Shown: positions 22,664-35,047 of the stretch, in pieces | Position numbering within the stretch: the stretch's first letter is position 1 | Layout of the letters: the number at the start of each line of letters is the position of its first letter | Assembly: GCA_039621445.1 (NCBI GenBank) | Contig: CP154956.1 | Span: 17,799,562-17,863,561, forward strand | DNA length: 64,000 nucleotides | From: Euglena gracilis | Taxonomy: Eukaryota; Euglenida; Euglenophyceae; Euglenales | Reading direction: 5' to 3' | Made by a program: the position numbers and the translations under genes | Notes under the pieces: model-generated | Database searches by the model: none | The model's input: only the letters and a program-made list of their open reading frames with translations | Told to the model about the DNA's origin: nothing

Positions 22664-23090
22664 CAAGCTTTTGCTTAAGGGATTGCAGTACCCCCCCCCC
22701 CCCCCCGGGGGGGGCTGGACTGCAGCTAGTCCAAATTTGGCTAGTGGGTTTTCTAGCAGACCCCCCCCCCCCGGCCCGGGGGGGGGTCTGCTAGCAGGGC
22801 TAGCTAGTGGAAAATTTTTTTTCCCAGTGACCGGCGCGAAGCGCCGAATTTTTTTTGGGACCCCCAAAAATGGCCAAAAATGCCCGTTTTTGGCCATTTT
22901 TGGGAATTCTTGGAACAAAATCAGCCAAAAACCTGTTAAAAACCTCATTTTTCCAGTCCGGGGGACCCCCGGACCCCCCCCCCCCCAGGGGGGAGAGGGG
23001 GGGTCTAGCTACTCCACTTTTTCCAGTGTCTAGCCGATTGGCTAGCCAGTCCCCCCCCCCCCCCCCCGGGGGTCCTTAAGCAAAAGCCTG
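22664..23090 (+). mobile_element. hAT-like MITE, family A, acting as a nonconventional intron (22661-23095)
   Basis: 427 bp with 17-bp inverted ends (left CAAGCTTTTGCTTAAGG, right reverse complement CAGGCTTTTGCTTAAGG) and an 8-bp duplication matching 7/8 (GTCCGGAT 22656-22663, ATCCGGAT 23091-23098). Removing 22661-23095 joins GGT-CCG to GAT-GAC in frame, followed by a stop. Same family as 49-495. Confidence 0.88.
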
Positions 23091-23095
23091 ATCCG

Positions 23096-23116
23096 GATGA
23101 CTTCCCCGTTGGCTAG
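23096..23116 (+). CDS. Unidentified gene Q, last exon
   Basis: DDFPVG and TAG (23114-23116), in phase with 22457-22660 after excision of the MITE plus one duplication copy. Short, so it rests on the preceding exon. Confidence 0.5.
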   Translation, partial: DDFPVG

Positions 23117-23746
23117 TTACCTGTCCCCGTCCCACTGCTCTCCCGGTCTCGCTGACGGCCCCGGAGGAGGAACCCACCCGATCGCCCTCCCTCCGTCCTC
23201 TTCCATCGCGCCCGTGCCGTCGCTTCTTCTTGCCCGTGCAACCGCCTGGACGCCCCCACCCCCAGTTGTCTTCCTGCACCCCTTTGCAGGCGTGACTTAG
23301 GCCCGAGCCCCGAGCCCCCCCAGCAAGCCGCCCAGGGGTTGGCGCACATGAACTCCCGTGCGCCAACAGGCCCCGGCAGCCGCCCGAAGGATGCTGCTGG
23401 GCCGGTTGCCACGGGTTTCACCGCTGTTTCGTTGCTTTGCGGTGGATGGCTCTTTGGGCGGACCCACCTGGGCTTCCGCCCTGGTTGTGTTCGAAGTTCT
23501 TGTTTTGTCTGCCCACGTATGAACCAGCCCCATCTCTGGGACTGTGGGGTTTTTGTGTAGTCTTTGGCTGTGAACCCAGTTCTCATAGACCACCCTGGCA
23601 GACCTTGACAGGGTGGCTTGCCCAGGAACCATTTGCCCAAAAAGTAATATATAAGGGTGGTTTTCTTAGCGGACCCCCCCCCCCCCAAGAGGGGGCCCAC
23701 CACAGTAAAACCAGGGGGCGAGGGTCCTGCCCCTCCCTCCTGGTAG

Positions 23747-24437
23747 CAGGGCAGAACGGGAACCCCCCCCACCTGGGAGGTGGGGGAGGGGTGGGTCAAC
23801 CCCCCCCCACCACAGCATTTTCACCAAATTCGGGGAAAAGGGGATTTTGTCCGGGGATAAGTTTTGAATTTTTTTTGAAAAATGAATCCAAAGTACAGAA
23901 TTTTTTGATGGAAAACGACATTTTTCACCAAAAAAGTGAACGACAAAGAAACGTTGTTCACAAGAAGCAACATTTCTCAAAAATTTCAGGAGGGGGTAAA
24001 TATTGATAGTTTTCAGGAGGGGGTGAAAAAATGAAGGTCAAAAAAAATTGGACCAAATTTTGGCACGTCAAATGATTGTTTTCTCCTGGAAATTTCTGGA
24101 TTTTCAATGGCATTTTTTTTGCTTCAAAAATCTCAAAATCAAAATTTTGAGAAAATGTTGAAATTTTGGAAGGTGTGGAAAAATGGGGTCGGCAAAAAAC
24201 CACTGAAGTGACCTGGTGCCGAAGGCGCCGGAAATTTTTTTTGGCCTTTTTTCCATGGTTTTGGTCAAATTTCCTTTGGATTCCAGAGAGGCCGACCCCC
24301 CCCCCCCCCCCGGGGGGGTAGTGACTGACTGGTTTCCCGAAAAGTGGAGTGACCCCCCCCTCCCCGGGGGTCGGTAAAAAAAATTGTATGCCCACCCTGG
24401 CTGTTTGGCCAATTCCAGGCCTTTCCGTTCTGCCCTG
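23747..24437 (-). mobile_element. hAT-like MITE, family D
   Basis: 691 bp with inverted ends CAGGGCAGAACGG and a perfect 8-bp duplication CCTGGTAG (23739-23746, 24438-24445). The interior resembles 1249-1850 in reverse orientation, including a GGCGCCGG hairpin near 24220. Confidence 0.92.
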
Positions 24438-24445
24438 CCTGGTAG

Positions 24446-26560
24446 AGGTGATTGATTGGTTGCAGAGTGACTGACTTTTTTTTGATTTATCCCCCTCTCA
24501 GCAGGTTTGCAAAAAACCACCAAAGTGAACAGGTGTAGAAGGTGCTGAGATTTTTTTATTGACGATTTTCTTCACATAAGTTCCTTGGACCAATTTCCCC
24601 AGAGTGGTCGACCCGCTGGGGGGGGGGGAGGGTGTAGTGACTGACTGGTTTTCTAAAAAGGCGTCTGTCTGGTTTACAGAAGAGGCAAAACAGAGATTTC
24701 TCTTCGTCGGGTGACCTGGAGGGTTAGGGGGTGGGGTGTGCCATGCCAGCTTACCTATCCCTGCATTTTTTCCCCTCATCACAGCTTCCTCCATCACAGC
24801 CCCCCAGACTTGATCTAGCTCAATCCATCAAAATGTTGAGAAAGCAAAAATGTTTTAGAAAAAATTGTTTTTCACCGACCCAGCCCAGCCCAGCCTCCTC
24901 CAGCCCTGGACCCCCCTCCCCCCTATCCTCCGGGGGGGGGGGGGTCCATCCAGCAGCTCATTTCCAGTTAGCAGTTTTTTTTTGCCAGCCGGAGACTGGA
25001 CCCCCTGGGGGGGGTCCATAAGAAAGCCTGTGGTCCGGTTAGTAAATAATTTTGTGGTCCTGGATTAATGGAAGTGCTCAAAAGCGTTCTGCCTCGCAGG
25101 TCTGGGTTTGGGGTTATTTTGAGGAAATGGTTGTGGTAGGATTTGCATGAAACATATGGCAACGTTAGATTTGAGGCTTTTATTTTTACGCCCAACCCAG
25201 CCCTAAACCCAAAGTCCACCCCCCAGCCTCCAAGGGCCCACTTTAACCCTCACCATGAAAACTAGCTTGGGGTGCACCACAGCGCATGGGTCGGGGTGAT
25301 CCGGGCTGCCAAGGGTAAATACTGTCTGGGCCCTAAAGTTAACTGCAGTCTGCCGAAGGAAGTGAATTTTTTCCAAGTGGGAAGTGGGCACAAGGCTGTC
25401 TCATTCAAATTTCAAGGGGGTGAGACATTTTTTGCTTCCTTTGTGGGCTCATTTTCCCCCCATTTTTTTCATTTTTTTGTTGCTCGGTCTTCAAAAACTT
25501 CTTCTGGAGGATGTTCATATTTATTATTGTTTATTATCATGTTTATTCAATTATTGTTCCTCTTGCCTATTCTTAACAATGTTTTGTTCGTTATTTTATG
25601 TGACAGTTATGGATCAACCATGGTCATGTCTGTTGGGTGGTATGACTTTGGCTTATGTTAAGCATTGTCGCTATTTTTTTGGTGAATTCTAATGCTCATG
25701 TGATGAAGTGACTGAATGAAAGTTTCGGATGTTTGGATGTGCGTTTTTGATGGATAGAGCAGCCTTGTCTTCCTTCAGGCTGCCCAGTAGAAGGAGACTG
25801 GGAGGGGGGGGGTTTCAGAAGTTAAACCTAACGATGTTCAAAAGCCAGATTGGAAGACTTACAGTGTTGAAGGTGTTCACAAAAACAGATAAAAGAAGGC
25901 AAATACCAGCTGGACCCAAACCGCCAATCCTTGCCTCAGACTGGCTAACGACCGTCTGCTTGCCGCTCAGGACCGGCCTCTTCTTCAGGCGGTGTAAGTT
26001 CCCCGACACGACGGCCCAGCTGTCCCATTCTCAGAACCAGATACTTGCAGTTTCCCCCACAAGGGGCGGAGTGACTGAATTTTCACCTATTGGGAAGTTG
26101 CCACCTGATGCGCTTGTTCCTTTGGTTTCTTTTGTTTTTGTGTGTTGTTGCAAACAGCAACTTGTACGTGTGCAAACACACTGAAACCTTCACTGCGCTG
26201 CTGAATGTGTGGGTTATGCCTCCATTCAATCCTGTGTCCCCTTCCCCTCTCCCCAGAGGGAGGTTTATTATTTGCGGGTTCATTATCCAGACCAACTTTT
26301 TAACAGTTCAAAGCTGGCAAAAGAGGCTTCACCAGGCCCCACAGGTTCTTTTTATTGGCGTTTTAGGGATTTAGGTATATTTTTTTGGCATTTTTTGCAC
26401 ATCTTTTTTGAAATGGGAAAAGATTTTCTACCAAGTTTCATCAATTTTTATGTTTTTTTTGTCTCCTAATTATGACTGAAAACTCCCAACCCAGCAGTAG
26501 TTGCCCCCCCCCCCCCAACGCCAGCACATTATTTTCCAGCCAACACCTTTTGGGGGGATC
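24446..26560. other. Intergenic stretch with TGACTGACT-type repeats; no gene assigned
   Basis: Contains AGTGACTGACT words (24465, 24640) shared with 57300-57530. It then runs through unique AT-rich DNA; 25729-26184 has a 151-codon plus-strand open frame without recognisable motifs or splice context. Confidence 0.35.
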
Positions 26561-27207
26561 TAGCCAGTTGGCTGGACCTCCCACCAAGAAACTTTGCACG
26601 GGGGGATTTCTTCAACCAGACCTAACCCCCTGGGGGGGGTGCGGCCAGCCAGAACCTTTTTCCTGCCAACAGTTCCCACTTGTGCAGCACTCCCCCCGAC
26701 ACTGGGAAAGTTTTTACCAGCTGGCCCTGTTAATAAACACCCCTGGTCCTTTAGGATTCCACTCCCCCCCCCCCGGGCCGGGTTCTGGGGGTCCAGCCTG
26801 ACCCGACTGGAAGAGTCGAGAAGGGCCCAAATCCTGCAGCCCAAAGAAGGCCGTCAAAAAGCCCATGGTGAACCGTTTTTTTTTATTTAAAAAAAACATC
26901 AAAGAACCCCATTTTCGCCTTGAGGTGCGGTGCTGGAGGATTTTTTTTTCTTGTCTTGGTGTGCAAGGAGGTCCCCTGGGGGTGGTGGTCTAGCCAGTGG
27001 CTTTTTCTAGTGACCCCCAAGTGGCAAATTCCCCCTCCCCAAAAAACTGTCTCCGGTATTGTCCAACCTGTCAGGTGTCAGTTTCCTGAAGGGGGGGGAG
27101 CCTTTGAACCCCCTCCGGGGGCCTTTAAGCCAAAGCCTGACCTGGCTTCTGGAGCTCCCCCTGGGAGGGCCGCCCAAATCTCCCAGAAGTTCTTCACTTG
27201 TGGACAG

Positions 27208-27300
27208 TGACTGCGGAGCGCTTCGCGGTGCACGCTCCCGGCACTTCTGGCGGACAGCTCGGCTGCCCCACCGGGGAACGAGTTCCGCGGGCAGTCTGCT
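27208..27300 (+). CDS. Possible exon, unidentified
   Basis: After a GTGGACAG acceptor the frame reads TAERFAVHAPGTSGGQLGCP and TGERVP. GC-rich and non-repetitive. The minus strand is also open, so orientation is not secure; the 3' boundary is not determined. Confidence 0.28.
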
Positions 27301-27639
27301 GGGCGTCCCGCCAGTTCTCTGCACGCTGCCACTGCGCGTTCCCTTCGGGTTCGGAGGGAACGCTGTGTGGGGGGGGGCGAGGGTGGTGTGCGCCGGCGGG
27401 GCCTTTGATGTGGAAGACGGGGGACGCTCTCAAAGTTGGCGCTCTGCCCAGTGACAAAGTTGGGAAGTGGGGTTCACAGGGCAGCTCAGTCCGCCCCCCC
27501 CCAGAAATGTCACAATGATGGCGTACGAGTGCGCTTCGAGGGTATGGCCCGACGATGCGAGCGAGCGCTTACCTGCGCCATTGGGCCCCCAGGTGTGTTG
27601 GCGGTCCCCCCCCCCCGCTTGACATGGCCTCCCTTCCCT

Positions 27640-28052
27640 TACCCCCCCCCCTATGTCCAACGACCCCCCTATGTCCAATGACCACCCCCCCGGTCAGAGG
27701 ACACCTTTTCGGACGTTTGACCAAATTTTTGGTCCCGGCTTGAAGCGCCGGGACGAAAAATTTTGCCGAAAAATTGGCCAAAAATCTGGCCAAAATGCCA
27801 TTTTTGACACTTTTTGGACAAAAATTTGTCAAAATTGCCCAAAGTTTTCGGTGCGAAGCGCCGGAAGGGAAAATTTGGGCATTTTTGGGTGGGCAGGGAC
27901 CCAGGAACCCACCAACTTTCTTTTGACCCCATGTCCAACGACCACCCCCCCGGTCAGAGGACACCTTTTTGGTCACTACCCTATGTCCAACGACCACCCC
28001 CCCGGTCAGAGGACAGAGGTTACCGGTCATTGGACATAGGGGGGGGAGGGTA
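27640..28052. mobile_element. TA-flanked MITE with C-run inverted ends
   Basis: Ends TA-C(n)-TATGTCCAACGACC and the inverted TA-CCCTCCCCCCCC-TATGTCCAATGACC, with TA at both borders as expected for Tc1/mariner-type insertion. The unit CTATGTCCAACGACC...GGTCAGAGGACA is repeated three times inside, and a GCGAAGCGCCGG hairpin lies near 27855. Confidence 0.65.
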
Positions 28053-28279
28053 CATTCAAACTTGGACTTCGGTCTTATCGGTAATTTGACGTCCGCCCCC
28101 CCATTCAGGTCTTTTGGCCTACTGCGGCCTGCCATCTTTTGGCCCCCAAAGCCCCCCCCCCCCGGGCCAAGCGCCATCGGTGGAGGTGTGTTCCACCTCC
28201 GCGGGACGGCAGTGTGCTGGCTCGTCACTGCCCTCGGCGTGGCCTCCGCTCCTCTGCGGCCCGGGCCGTGTTTCTGCAG

Positions 28280-28343
28280 AAGCCCAAAGGGCCGGACGCC
28301 ACGCCGATTTGGCGCCGGAGCGCCATCCGAGAAGGAATGGTGG
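28280..28343 (+). CDS. Possible exon, unidentified
   Basis: Acceptor TTTCTGCAG, then KPKGPDATPIWRRSAIREGM-V. A CAGG lies 3 nt after the proposed end. Protein-like but isolated; other frames are also open. Confidence 0.33.
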
Positions 28344-29002
28344 GCACAGGTTTCCTTCCCACAGCTCCGCTTTGTCGTTCGTTGCTTGCGCGTCCAGAAA
28401 GGTGGGGCGGTCTTAAAACGGGTCTGATTCAGAATCAGCCAACTCCAACCGCTTGGGGCAGCCCCAAACCCTGAATGGGGGGGGGGAAGGGGTGTGTTTT
28501 CATTCTTCGGCAAATGCAGCCTGGGAACCGACGTTGGCTCTTGGTAGAACAAAGTCTCCAGAATATGTGCATCTGGTTTACATCTGCAAACCCCTGCAAC
28601 CCCTGTGGGGGGGGGGATGTGCGGGAATCCCTGTATCCTCATGGGGGGGTGTCAACCCCAACCAAGGCTTTCCTGTATTTCCAGGGGCTGCCGGTTTTTG
28701 TGCCAAAGTTCTGTTTCGGCGCCTTTGCGTGGGTGCCTGGGGTGGTGGAGGGTGGACCTCCCAACCTCCTGGGGGGGGGTCCTTCCCCCCGCCCCAAATC
28801 AGGCCATCTGAAGGACATTTTCAAACAATTTTTCGGCACTCTGCCCTGAAACCGGGACAACAACCGACACACCAACCGCAGAAGGGGGGGATTCTGTAAG
28901 TTAAAAAAGGCACCTCTGAATTTCCCGTTGGTGGCCAAAAGCTGCCGCACAATGTCTCATTGCGGTGCCCGAATGGCCAAACTCAAAAAAGAAGCCAGCG
29001 AG

Positions 29003-29085
29003 CAAGGCATGGCCTCACAAGTTCTTTGTGCTTGGCCCGCGGTGCCCTCCTCCCTTGTCGGTGTCCCTCGAGGGATCAAAAGGGG
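29003..29085 (+). repeat. Direct repeat, left copy, bracketing the retroelement block
   Basis: About 85 bp (AAGGCATGGCCTCACAAG ... CCTCCCTTGTCGGT...CGAGGGA) matching 37891-37975 at roughly 80-85%. The pair encloses both reverse-transcriptase blocks, 8.9 kb apart. The core AAGGCATGGCCTC recurs at 29143. Confidence 0.7.
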
Positions 29086-29189
29086 CCACAGAAAAACACT
29101 CCACACCGGCCGTCCGACATCCACTACAGGGGTTGCCTAAGAAAAGGCATGGCCTCGCAAGCGCAAAATTCCGGATCCCACAATCGCGC

Positions 29190-30600
29190 GCATGCACTTG
29201 GCTACTCTTTTGCTACCTCCGACTTTTAAGTCCAAAAAACGCCGAGGAAAGCAGGCGGCGAAGAAAGGGGCACCAAGGGCGAAGAAAAAAACGCCTTTCG
29301 GGCCCCAGATTTCGGGTCTACTGTGTGTCCCGGGTCGGCTTTTGCTACTTTGGGGATGTTGGCCGGGGGTAAGCCGACCGACGGGCTCACTTGGAAGATT
29401 AAAAAAAAATACCCCCAGTATTTTTAAAAACTTCACAGTGACGATTCTTCGACGGAAATGGACCATAGACGATTTTTTTGGCCAGTGGCCAGCGGCGCAA
29501 AGTCCACCATGGGTGGGTGGTGGCTGATTTTTTTTCTTTTGGAAGAAATCAGCCACCACGACTCACCTGAAGGCAAGGCCCATTGGAAATGGAAGGCCAG
29601 GAGCAAGAAGGCTTCCCCCTTTGTTAAAACCCCACGCCCCTTTCACAAAAAAAAATCCACAAAACAAGGGGTTCAAGGCGTGTTCATGTAAGCCCTTTTC
29701 TTCAAGGCTCTGGCAGGCATGACTCCACAGGGCACAGGCCAAAGTCCCAGGCCTGGAAATTCCCGTGGGGGAAGGTATGTCTAACTTTTCCGCCACCCGC
29801 AGGAGAAACAAGCCAATGCCAAGGAGGCTGGCAGGATCAAGACCCTCGGGAATTCCAGGGCTAAGGCGGCTTGGTCTAGGAAGTCACAGAGGACGCGGAC
29901 AGTGAAACAGAAGGAATTGGGAGACATGTCAAACACATGGAGGCAATCGGGACTGGAGGTCAGTAGAGGCCATTGCAATCAGCATACTCAGTGTAATCTT
30001 CAGACTGGAAAAATAGGGAACATAATTCCTTGTTTAAGACAGGGCTGGTTTTTGGGGGAATTGTTCCGAAAGATGCTTAATCATGAAACCCGCAGTTCCA
30101 AGCTGTACGATTCAGCGTCACCGGTTTCAAGTCCGGGAGCCTTTGAAAGGTGGTGAAAGAAAGGAAAGATTATTTTTTTAATCTCCCCCTGGGCGATATA
30201 TTTATGTTGGCCACTCTGGCGGAAAAAAAGCAAATTTTTGCCAGAGGATGTTGTGACCATGAAAATGAGCAGGAAAATGAACTTTTTTAATGTGTTAAAA
30301 AGAGATTTTTTTTTTCATTTTTCAGCTCAGTTGCAGAGCATCCGCTTCCAAAACTTTCAGACGCCGTTTTCTGCCCTTTTCTTCCCAGTTGACACAGAGA
30401 ATTTCACGGACTTGGGAAAGTAACATTCAACTCAAAAACAAACGGGAGTATTCGGACTCCCACGACACAGGAAGGGGGAGGAAGGGACCAAGGGCGAAGC
30501 ACAAGAAGATGGTGAGGTCCTGCTTTCCTTTCCGGCGCCTTATTCAGCGGAAGATGCCGAATTCTCAAAAGTGGCCAAATTTTCGCCCAAGATTGTGATG
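29190..30600 (+). other. Basic open-frame fragments upstream of the retroelement gag region
   Basis: Several Lys/Arg-rich frames (KSKKRRGKQAAKKGAPRAKK near 29230; KWKARSKKASPF near 29590; EKQANAKEAGRIKT near 29805) separated by stops. They lie inside the direct-repeat pair, so they may be remnants of a nucleic-acid-binding N-terminal region or unrelated exons. Confidence 0.35.
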
Positions 30601-30829
30601 CTGCTGGGATTTGACAAGAGGGAGAAAATTGTTTTTATTGTTTGTGGTGGTGTGGGGGGGTTTCAGGGTTGAAGTTTTTGTGGGGTGAAACGTGACAAAA
30701 TTGGGTGAAAAAACTCTTTGTTGGGGCGGGGGGCAGACCATTTGGGCTGCGCACACTCTGGGGGTGAGGTGCTGCTTTTGCCGGCGTGTTGTGTGATTTT
30801 TTTTTTGGCAGGGTCTTTTTTACTGCTCT

Positions 30830-31645
30830 TTGTTGCCGGAGTTGGAGGATCATAATCGTCCTTCGAACGACAAAATGAGTTTCACAAAGCTGCATTTACT
30901 ATCTGAGGACGAAGCGAAGTACGACAGTGCATGGGGCACATTCTTTTTGAACACCGACCTGGTGGGAGCATTTCTGAGAGACACCTCTGGAGAAGATGTT
31001 CAAAGGGTTTTGACGGCAGGCGTGCGTTGGCAAGGAGGAGGATATATCTCTCGTCAGAGCGGCATATCTCTCGTCAGCGCCAGCTTGGAGGAGTACCTAA
31101 TGTCCTTCTTGTTCTTCCTCGACTTGGTACGTGGGATCAAAGTGCTGTAATTGGAGCTGAGCGAGAGGGCTGGAGAATATGGCTTCAGGCTGGCCGAGAC
31201 GTGGACGACAATGCTGGAAGGCGCCACCACCGAGAAGAAGGGGAAGCAATAGGTCGCGGCGAGCTCCGCGATGGCCAAGGACAACGAGGAGGAAGAGGAA
31301 GAGGAGACGGAGGAGACAACAGCGGAGAGGCTTCCCTGGCAAGAGGATATGACCCCACTTCCACAAGAGCTGTCGGCCTGCCTCAAGCAGGCGGCGGCAG
31401 GCTCAAGAATACCCTGGAAGCAATTCCTGAACGAGCTGCCACTCTTAAAGGACCTAAAAAAGCGAGCCGAGGACAGCAACCACAACCAGGACGCCGAGGC
31501 GCCTATGGACAAAATGTTGAAAGGTGTCCAACAAAAGGTCATCCATTTGATGAGGATGATGGCCACCGATTACAGTGAAGTGGATACATTCCCAGAGGAC
31601 AATCGATTCCTCTCCCAGCAGCTCTTCTTCGCCATGGCGAATTAG
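30830..31645 (+). pseudogene. Retroelement copy 1, gag-like region
   Basis: MSFTKLHLLSEDEAKYDSAW starts one frame (30872 on). After a frame change comes an acidic-to-basic segment (MAKDNEEEEEEETEE, then LKKRAEDSNHNQD) ending in QKVIHLMRMMATDYSEVD and ending at 31645. It is upstream of the RT as in DIRS-like elements. Frameshifts make it nonfunctional as it stands. The gag assignment rests on position and composition only. Confidence 0.5.
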
Positions 31646-31739
31646 AACAAGCCCTGCTACGAGAGCGGAACAGCGGCATTTTCCCACCCCCACAGGCAGC
31701 CGAGATTGGAATTTGAAAGGAGGAGTCAGGTTTTTTTAA

Positions 31740-33480
31740 AGGAGGATTCAAGGGTGGAAGAGGAGGCTATGGCAGCCAAGACTGGAGAAGTGACTGGACA
31801 TCCAAAGGGTATGGCATCCAGTCATACCCTGACATCCTGGCACCTGGAGAGGGAACCAGAAAGCCCACAGATTGGGGTTAACAGAAGTCAAACCACCCTG
31901 CTGTGGAGGGAGCAAGATGCTCCACACCCTTATTCTTGTCCCACAACCCCATGTTCAACATCGGCCAAGCCAGACAGTTTACTGGCCACAGAAATTTTGG
32001 AAGATTACAAAACGGCAGGAGCTGTCAAAGTGGTGACAGATCCACAAAACACCAAACATCTGGTGCCCTGGTTTGTGGTCCAAAAAAGAAGGGGAGGGGG
32101 TAAAACATCGTCTCATTTCCGACTGCAGGGAACTCAATCTTTATTGTTCCCCAGAAAGATTCACCCCGGAAAACATTTCCACCATTTTCCCTCTCCTCAA
32201 GCAAGGTTGTTAAGCTGCAAAGCTGGATCTCAAGGATGCTTACTTCCACCTAGCCCTTCAAGAAAGTTTCAAAAAATTTGTAAGGATGGAGGTAGGAGTG
32301 AAACTGTGGGAGTTTCAAGGTGCTTGTTTTTGGGCTAAGCACTCTCCCAAAACTTCTCATGTCCCTCATGAAAGTGCTCCAAAAACTTTGGAGATCAAAG
32401 GGGCTCATGGCATTCGTCTATTTGGACGACGTCGCACTAATTGGTTCATCAGAAAGGTTGGTAAAAAAAGCAACTGGCAATGATGATCCAAAATCTGTTC
32501 TCTGCAGGTTTCAGGATAAACCTAAAAAAAATCCATTCTCTCCCCCACTCAAAAGCTGCAGCACCTGGGGTTCATCATCAACCTCCAAGAGGGGCTGCTG
32601 GAGGTGCCAGCTGGAAAGTTAAAAATCATCAGAAAGGAGCTGGGAAAAGTGGTCTTGGATCAAAGCCTTTCTTGCAGAAAATTGCCGGCGTCCTAAGGCA
32701 GATACGATCATACCTCCATGCACTTCCATTCTTAAGGTTGGTCCCACAAGAATTATTAAAATTTGGCCTGTTGAACGCCACCATGGGTTGGGATTTTGCA
32801 GTACCCATACCCCCCCAGCTGAAGGTGGAAATCAGGAACCTCAAAGATTTTTTCGTGCCAAGGGCAGGTCGACCCTTTTTAAAAAGCCCCAAACATGTGC
32901 TGCACTCAGGTTCATCCACCTGGGCCTGGGGGGGGGGTGGACAGCACACAAAATTTGTTCATTCAAGAGTTTTGGAAGGAGAAGTTTGCTACATATAAAT
33001 GTAAAGGAATTGGAAGCTGCAGTAAACACAGTAAAAGCCTTTGCAAAACAGGCGGAGACCGTCCTACTGAAAGTATACAACGAGGTAGCACCCGTCTACC
33101 TGTGGAAATGGGAGGGGAAAGAACACCTAAACATAGTTTTACACCCACTTTTCAACTGGGTCTGGGAAAAAATTCAGCTCCAAGGTCCAATGGGTCTCCT
33201 CAGAAAAATGGTGGCAGATCCACTGACAAGGTGGTCACGAGACAGGGGGGATTATACCCTAAACCCCATCATCTTTAAAAAAAATTTGCAGATTTTTTCA
33301 AGGACACATCACCCTCTCAGTGGACATGTTTGCATCCCCAGGGAACACAAAGCTCCCAAAATTTTGCTCCAGGTGGCCTCACCACCAGGCTTTTCTGGTG
33401 GATGCTCTAAACTGCAGCCTGGGTGGGGTGGGGGAAGTGTATGCCAACCTCCCCTGGAAAGTAATAATGCCCTAGCTCAT
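31740..33480 (+). pseudogene. Retroelement copy 1, DIRS-like reverse transcriptase and RNase H
   Basis: RT blocks in changing frames: LISDCREL (about 32100), KLDLKDAYFHLAL (about 32215-32260) and the catalytic FVYLDDVALIG (about 32410-32445). Then comes an LEVPAGKL...RKELGKVV...RKIAGVLRQIRSYL connection like DIRS/PAT-type RTs, an RNase H-like STWAWGG...INVKELEAAVNTVKAF region (32920-33060), and DMFASPGN (near 33330). Multiple frameshifts and stops. The catalytic YLDD is kept. Confidence 0.75.
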
Positions 33481-33619
33481 CAAATTTTTCATGAACAAAC
33501 GAGCAAAATGCCTTTTAATAACCCCCATGAAGGTTTCAAGTGCATGGTGGTCCATATTAACAAAATGTCCAAACCTGGGGTGAAGATGTTAATGGTTCCG
33601 CCCTGGATGTTCAAAAATT

Positions 33620-34180
33620 GGTGGGGGGAATCGACGCCAAGGCCAAAATGGCCCCTGGCCTGCAGTATTGTTTCAGGTTCCTTTTGGAACAGCAAAAAAA
33701 TTCAAATTCACAAATTGAAAGTATCTTAAAAATTAACTCCACTTTAATAAGATATGACAGGGCCTTCAGAAAATTGTACGTGCTGCTGCAGGACAAGAGT
33801 CTGGACCCCCTGCAGGCATCCACCTTGGACATTGTGTCCAGCATACTGGAGTTGCACAAGCTGTCGAGGCCAGAAACGCTTTATTTGCTGTCACATCACT
33901 CCCTGGTTTCCACGATGTTTCTTTTCACCCTCTGCTGAAGAATGTCAGATACTGTTGGAGTAAAAATGCTCAGAAATATGAAAACCTTTGGATCCCTTAC
34001 CCATCCTACACAAAACTGGGAGGGGGGTCCACTGGACATTATGTCCACCAGTGATTTGCGACTCAGAATGAATTTGTTGTTCAGACTTTTGGCCTTACAC
34101 ACAGGAATTGACCTGGCCAGAACACAGAGACTCTGCTTAGTGACTTTTTTTTTGCCTGAGTTGGTTGATTCCTAATTTGC
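33620..34180 (+). pseudogene. Retroelement copy 1, tyrosine-recombinase-like remnant
   Basis: Helical SAM-like segment (TLIRYDRAFRKLYVLLQDKS...STLDIVSSILELHKLS), then LRMNLLFRLLALHTGIDLAR, which resembles the start of the catalytic domain of DIRS-type tyrosine recombinases. The position after RNase H is correct. The C-terminal catalytic residues are not found; the domain is truncated. Confidence 0.5.
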
Positions 34181-34612
34181 CCTTCGACACCCAGAAAAAA
34201 GGAACGTCAAACTCCTTCTCAAATGGAAAAAGATGAAGAAGAAGTAAATGAATCAGTTCAAATTATCCAGAAAAAGGCGCTGGTGTTGAACCTCGAAGCA
34301 GAAATTGTTGAATTATCTGAAGGATTTCATTGAAAGATACAATTTCCAAGACGAAGACTTCAAGACAGAGCAGCAGAAGCAGCAGCAGCTGGATAACCTG
34401 ACGGCGCGGGTCAATTGTAGCGAACCGTGGCTGCCCCTTCCAAAAAATAAATTTCACCAAAAGACTCTTCCACAACCCAAATCCCCCACAAAGTGATGGC
34501 CACGGACCCTGGCAGACAGTGGTCAGAAGACACCGGAAGGGGGAAGCAACAACCAGCAGTCCACTGCGGCCATTGGAACCAGCCATGGGGGCCAACATTC
34601 CACAACACAATG

Positions 34613-35047
34613 TAACCCCCCCAAATAATACCCCCCCCCAAATAATACCCCCCCCCAAATAATCCCCCCCCCAAATAATCCCCCCCCCCCCCTTGGGGTC
34701 CGACTTCGGCCGCCGAAATAATACCCCCCCACCGGTTTCGGGCCAAAGGCCCGGATTTTTGACCTGAAAATGTAGGTAAAAATCACAATTTCTGACAACA
34801 AATTATGGAAAAAATTGATTTTTCTGGCTCATCTGACCTCCAAAAATGGTAAATTTCACAAAAAAGTGCAAAAATGACCCCAAAGGGCGGTTTTGGGTGC
34901 TATTTTGGGTTTTACGGGACTTCGGAAAATTTCGAAAATTTTCAAAAAATAATACCCCCCCCCCCAAATAATACCCCCCCCCCCCTCGGGCCGGGACTTC
35001 GGGCGAAAAAATAATACCCCGAGGGGTATTCTTTTGGGGGGGGTTTA
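34613..35047. mobile_element. TA-flanked MITE inside the retroelement block
   Basis: Inverted ends TA-ACCCCCCCAAATAATACC and TA-AACCCCCCCCAAAAGAATA; TA on both sides. AAATAATACCCC units repeat at both ends. The left flank is gag-like and the right flank resumes GYGSQ-type gag sequence, so it interrupts copy 2. Confidence 0.65.

Noticed and set aside
27072-27139. Possible family A MITE (ends CCTTTAAGCCAAAGCCTG)
   Set aside because: Only the right end matches; no left inverted end and no 8-bp duplication.
30090-30145. tRNA-like B box (GGTTTCAAGTCC)
   Set aside because: No A box, acceptor stem or anticodon arm at the right distance.
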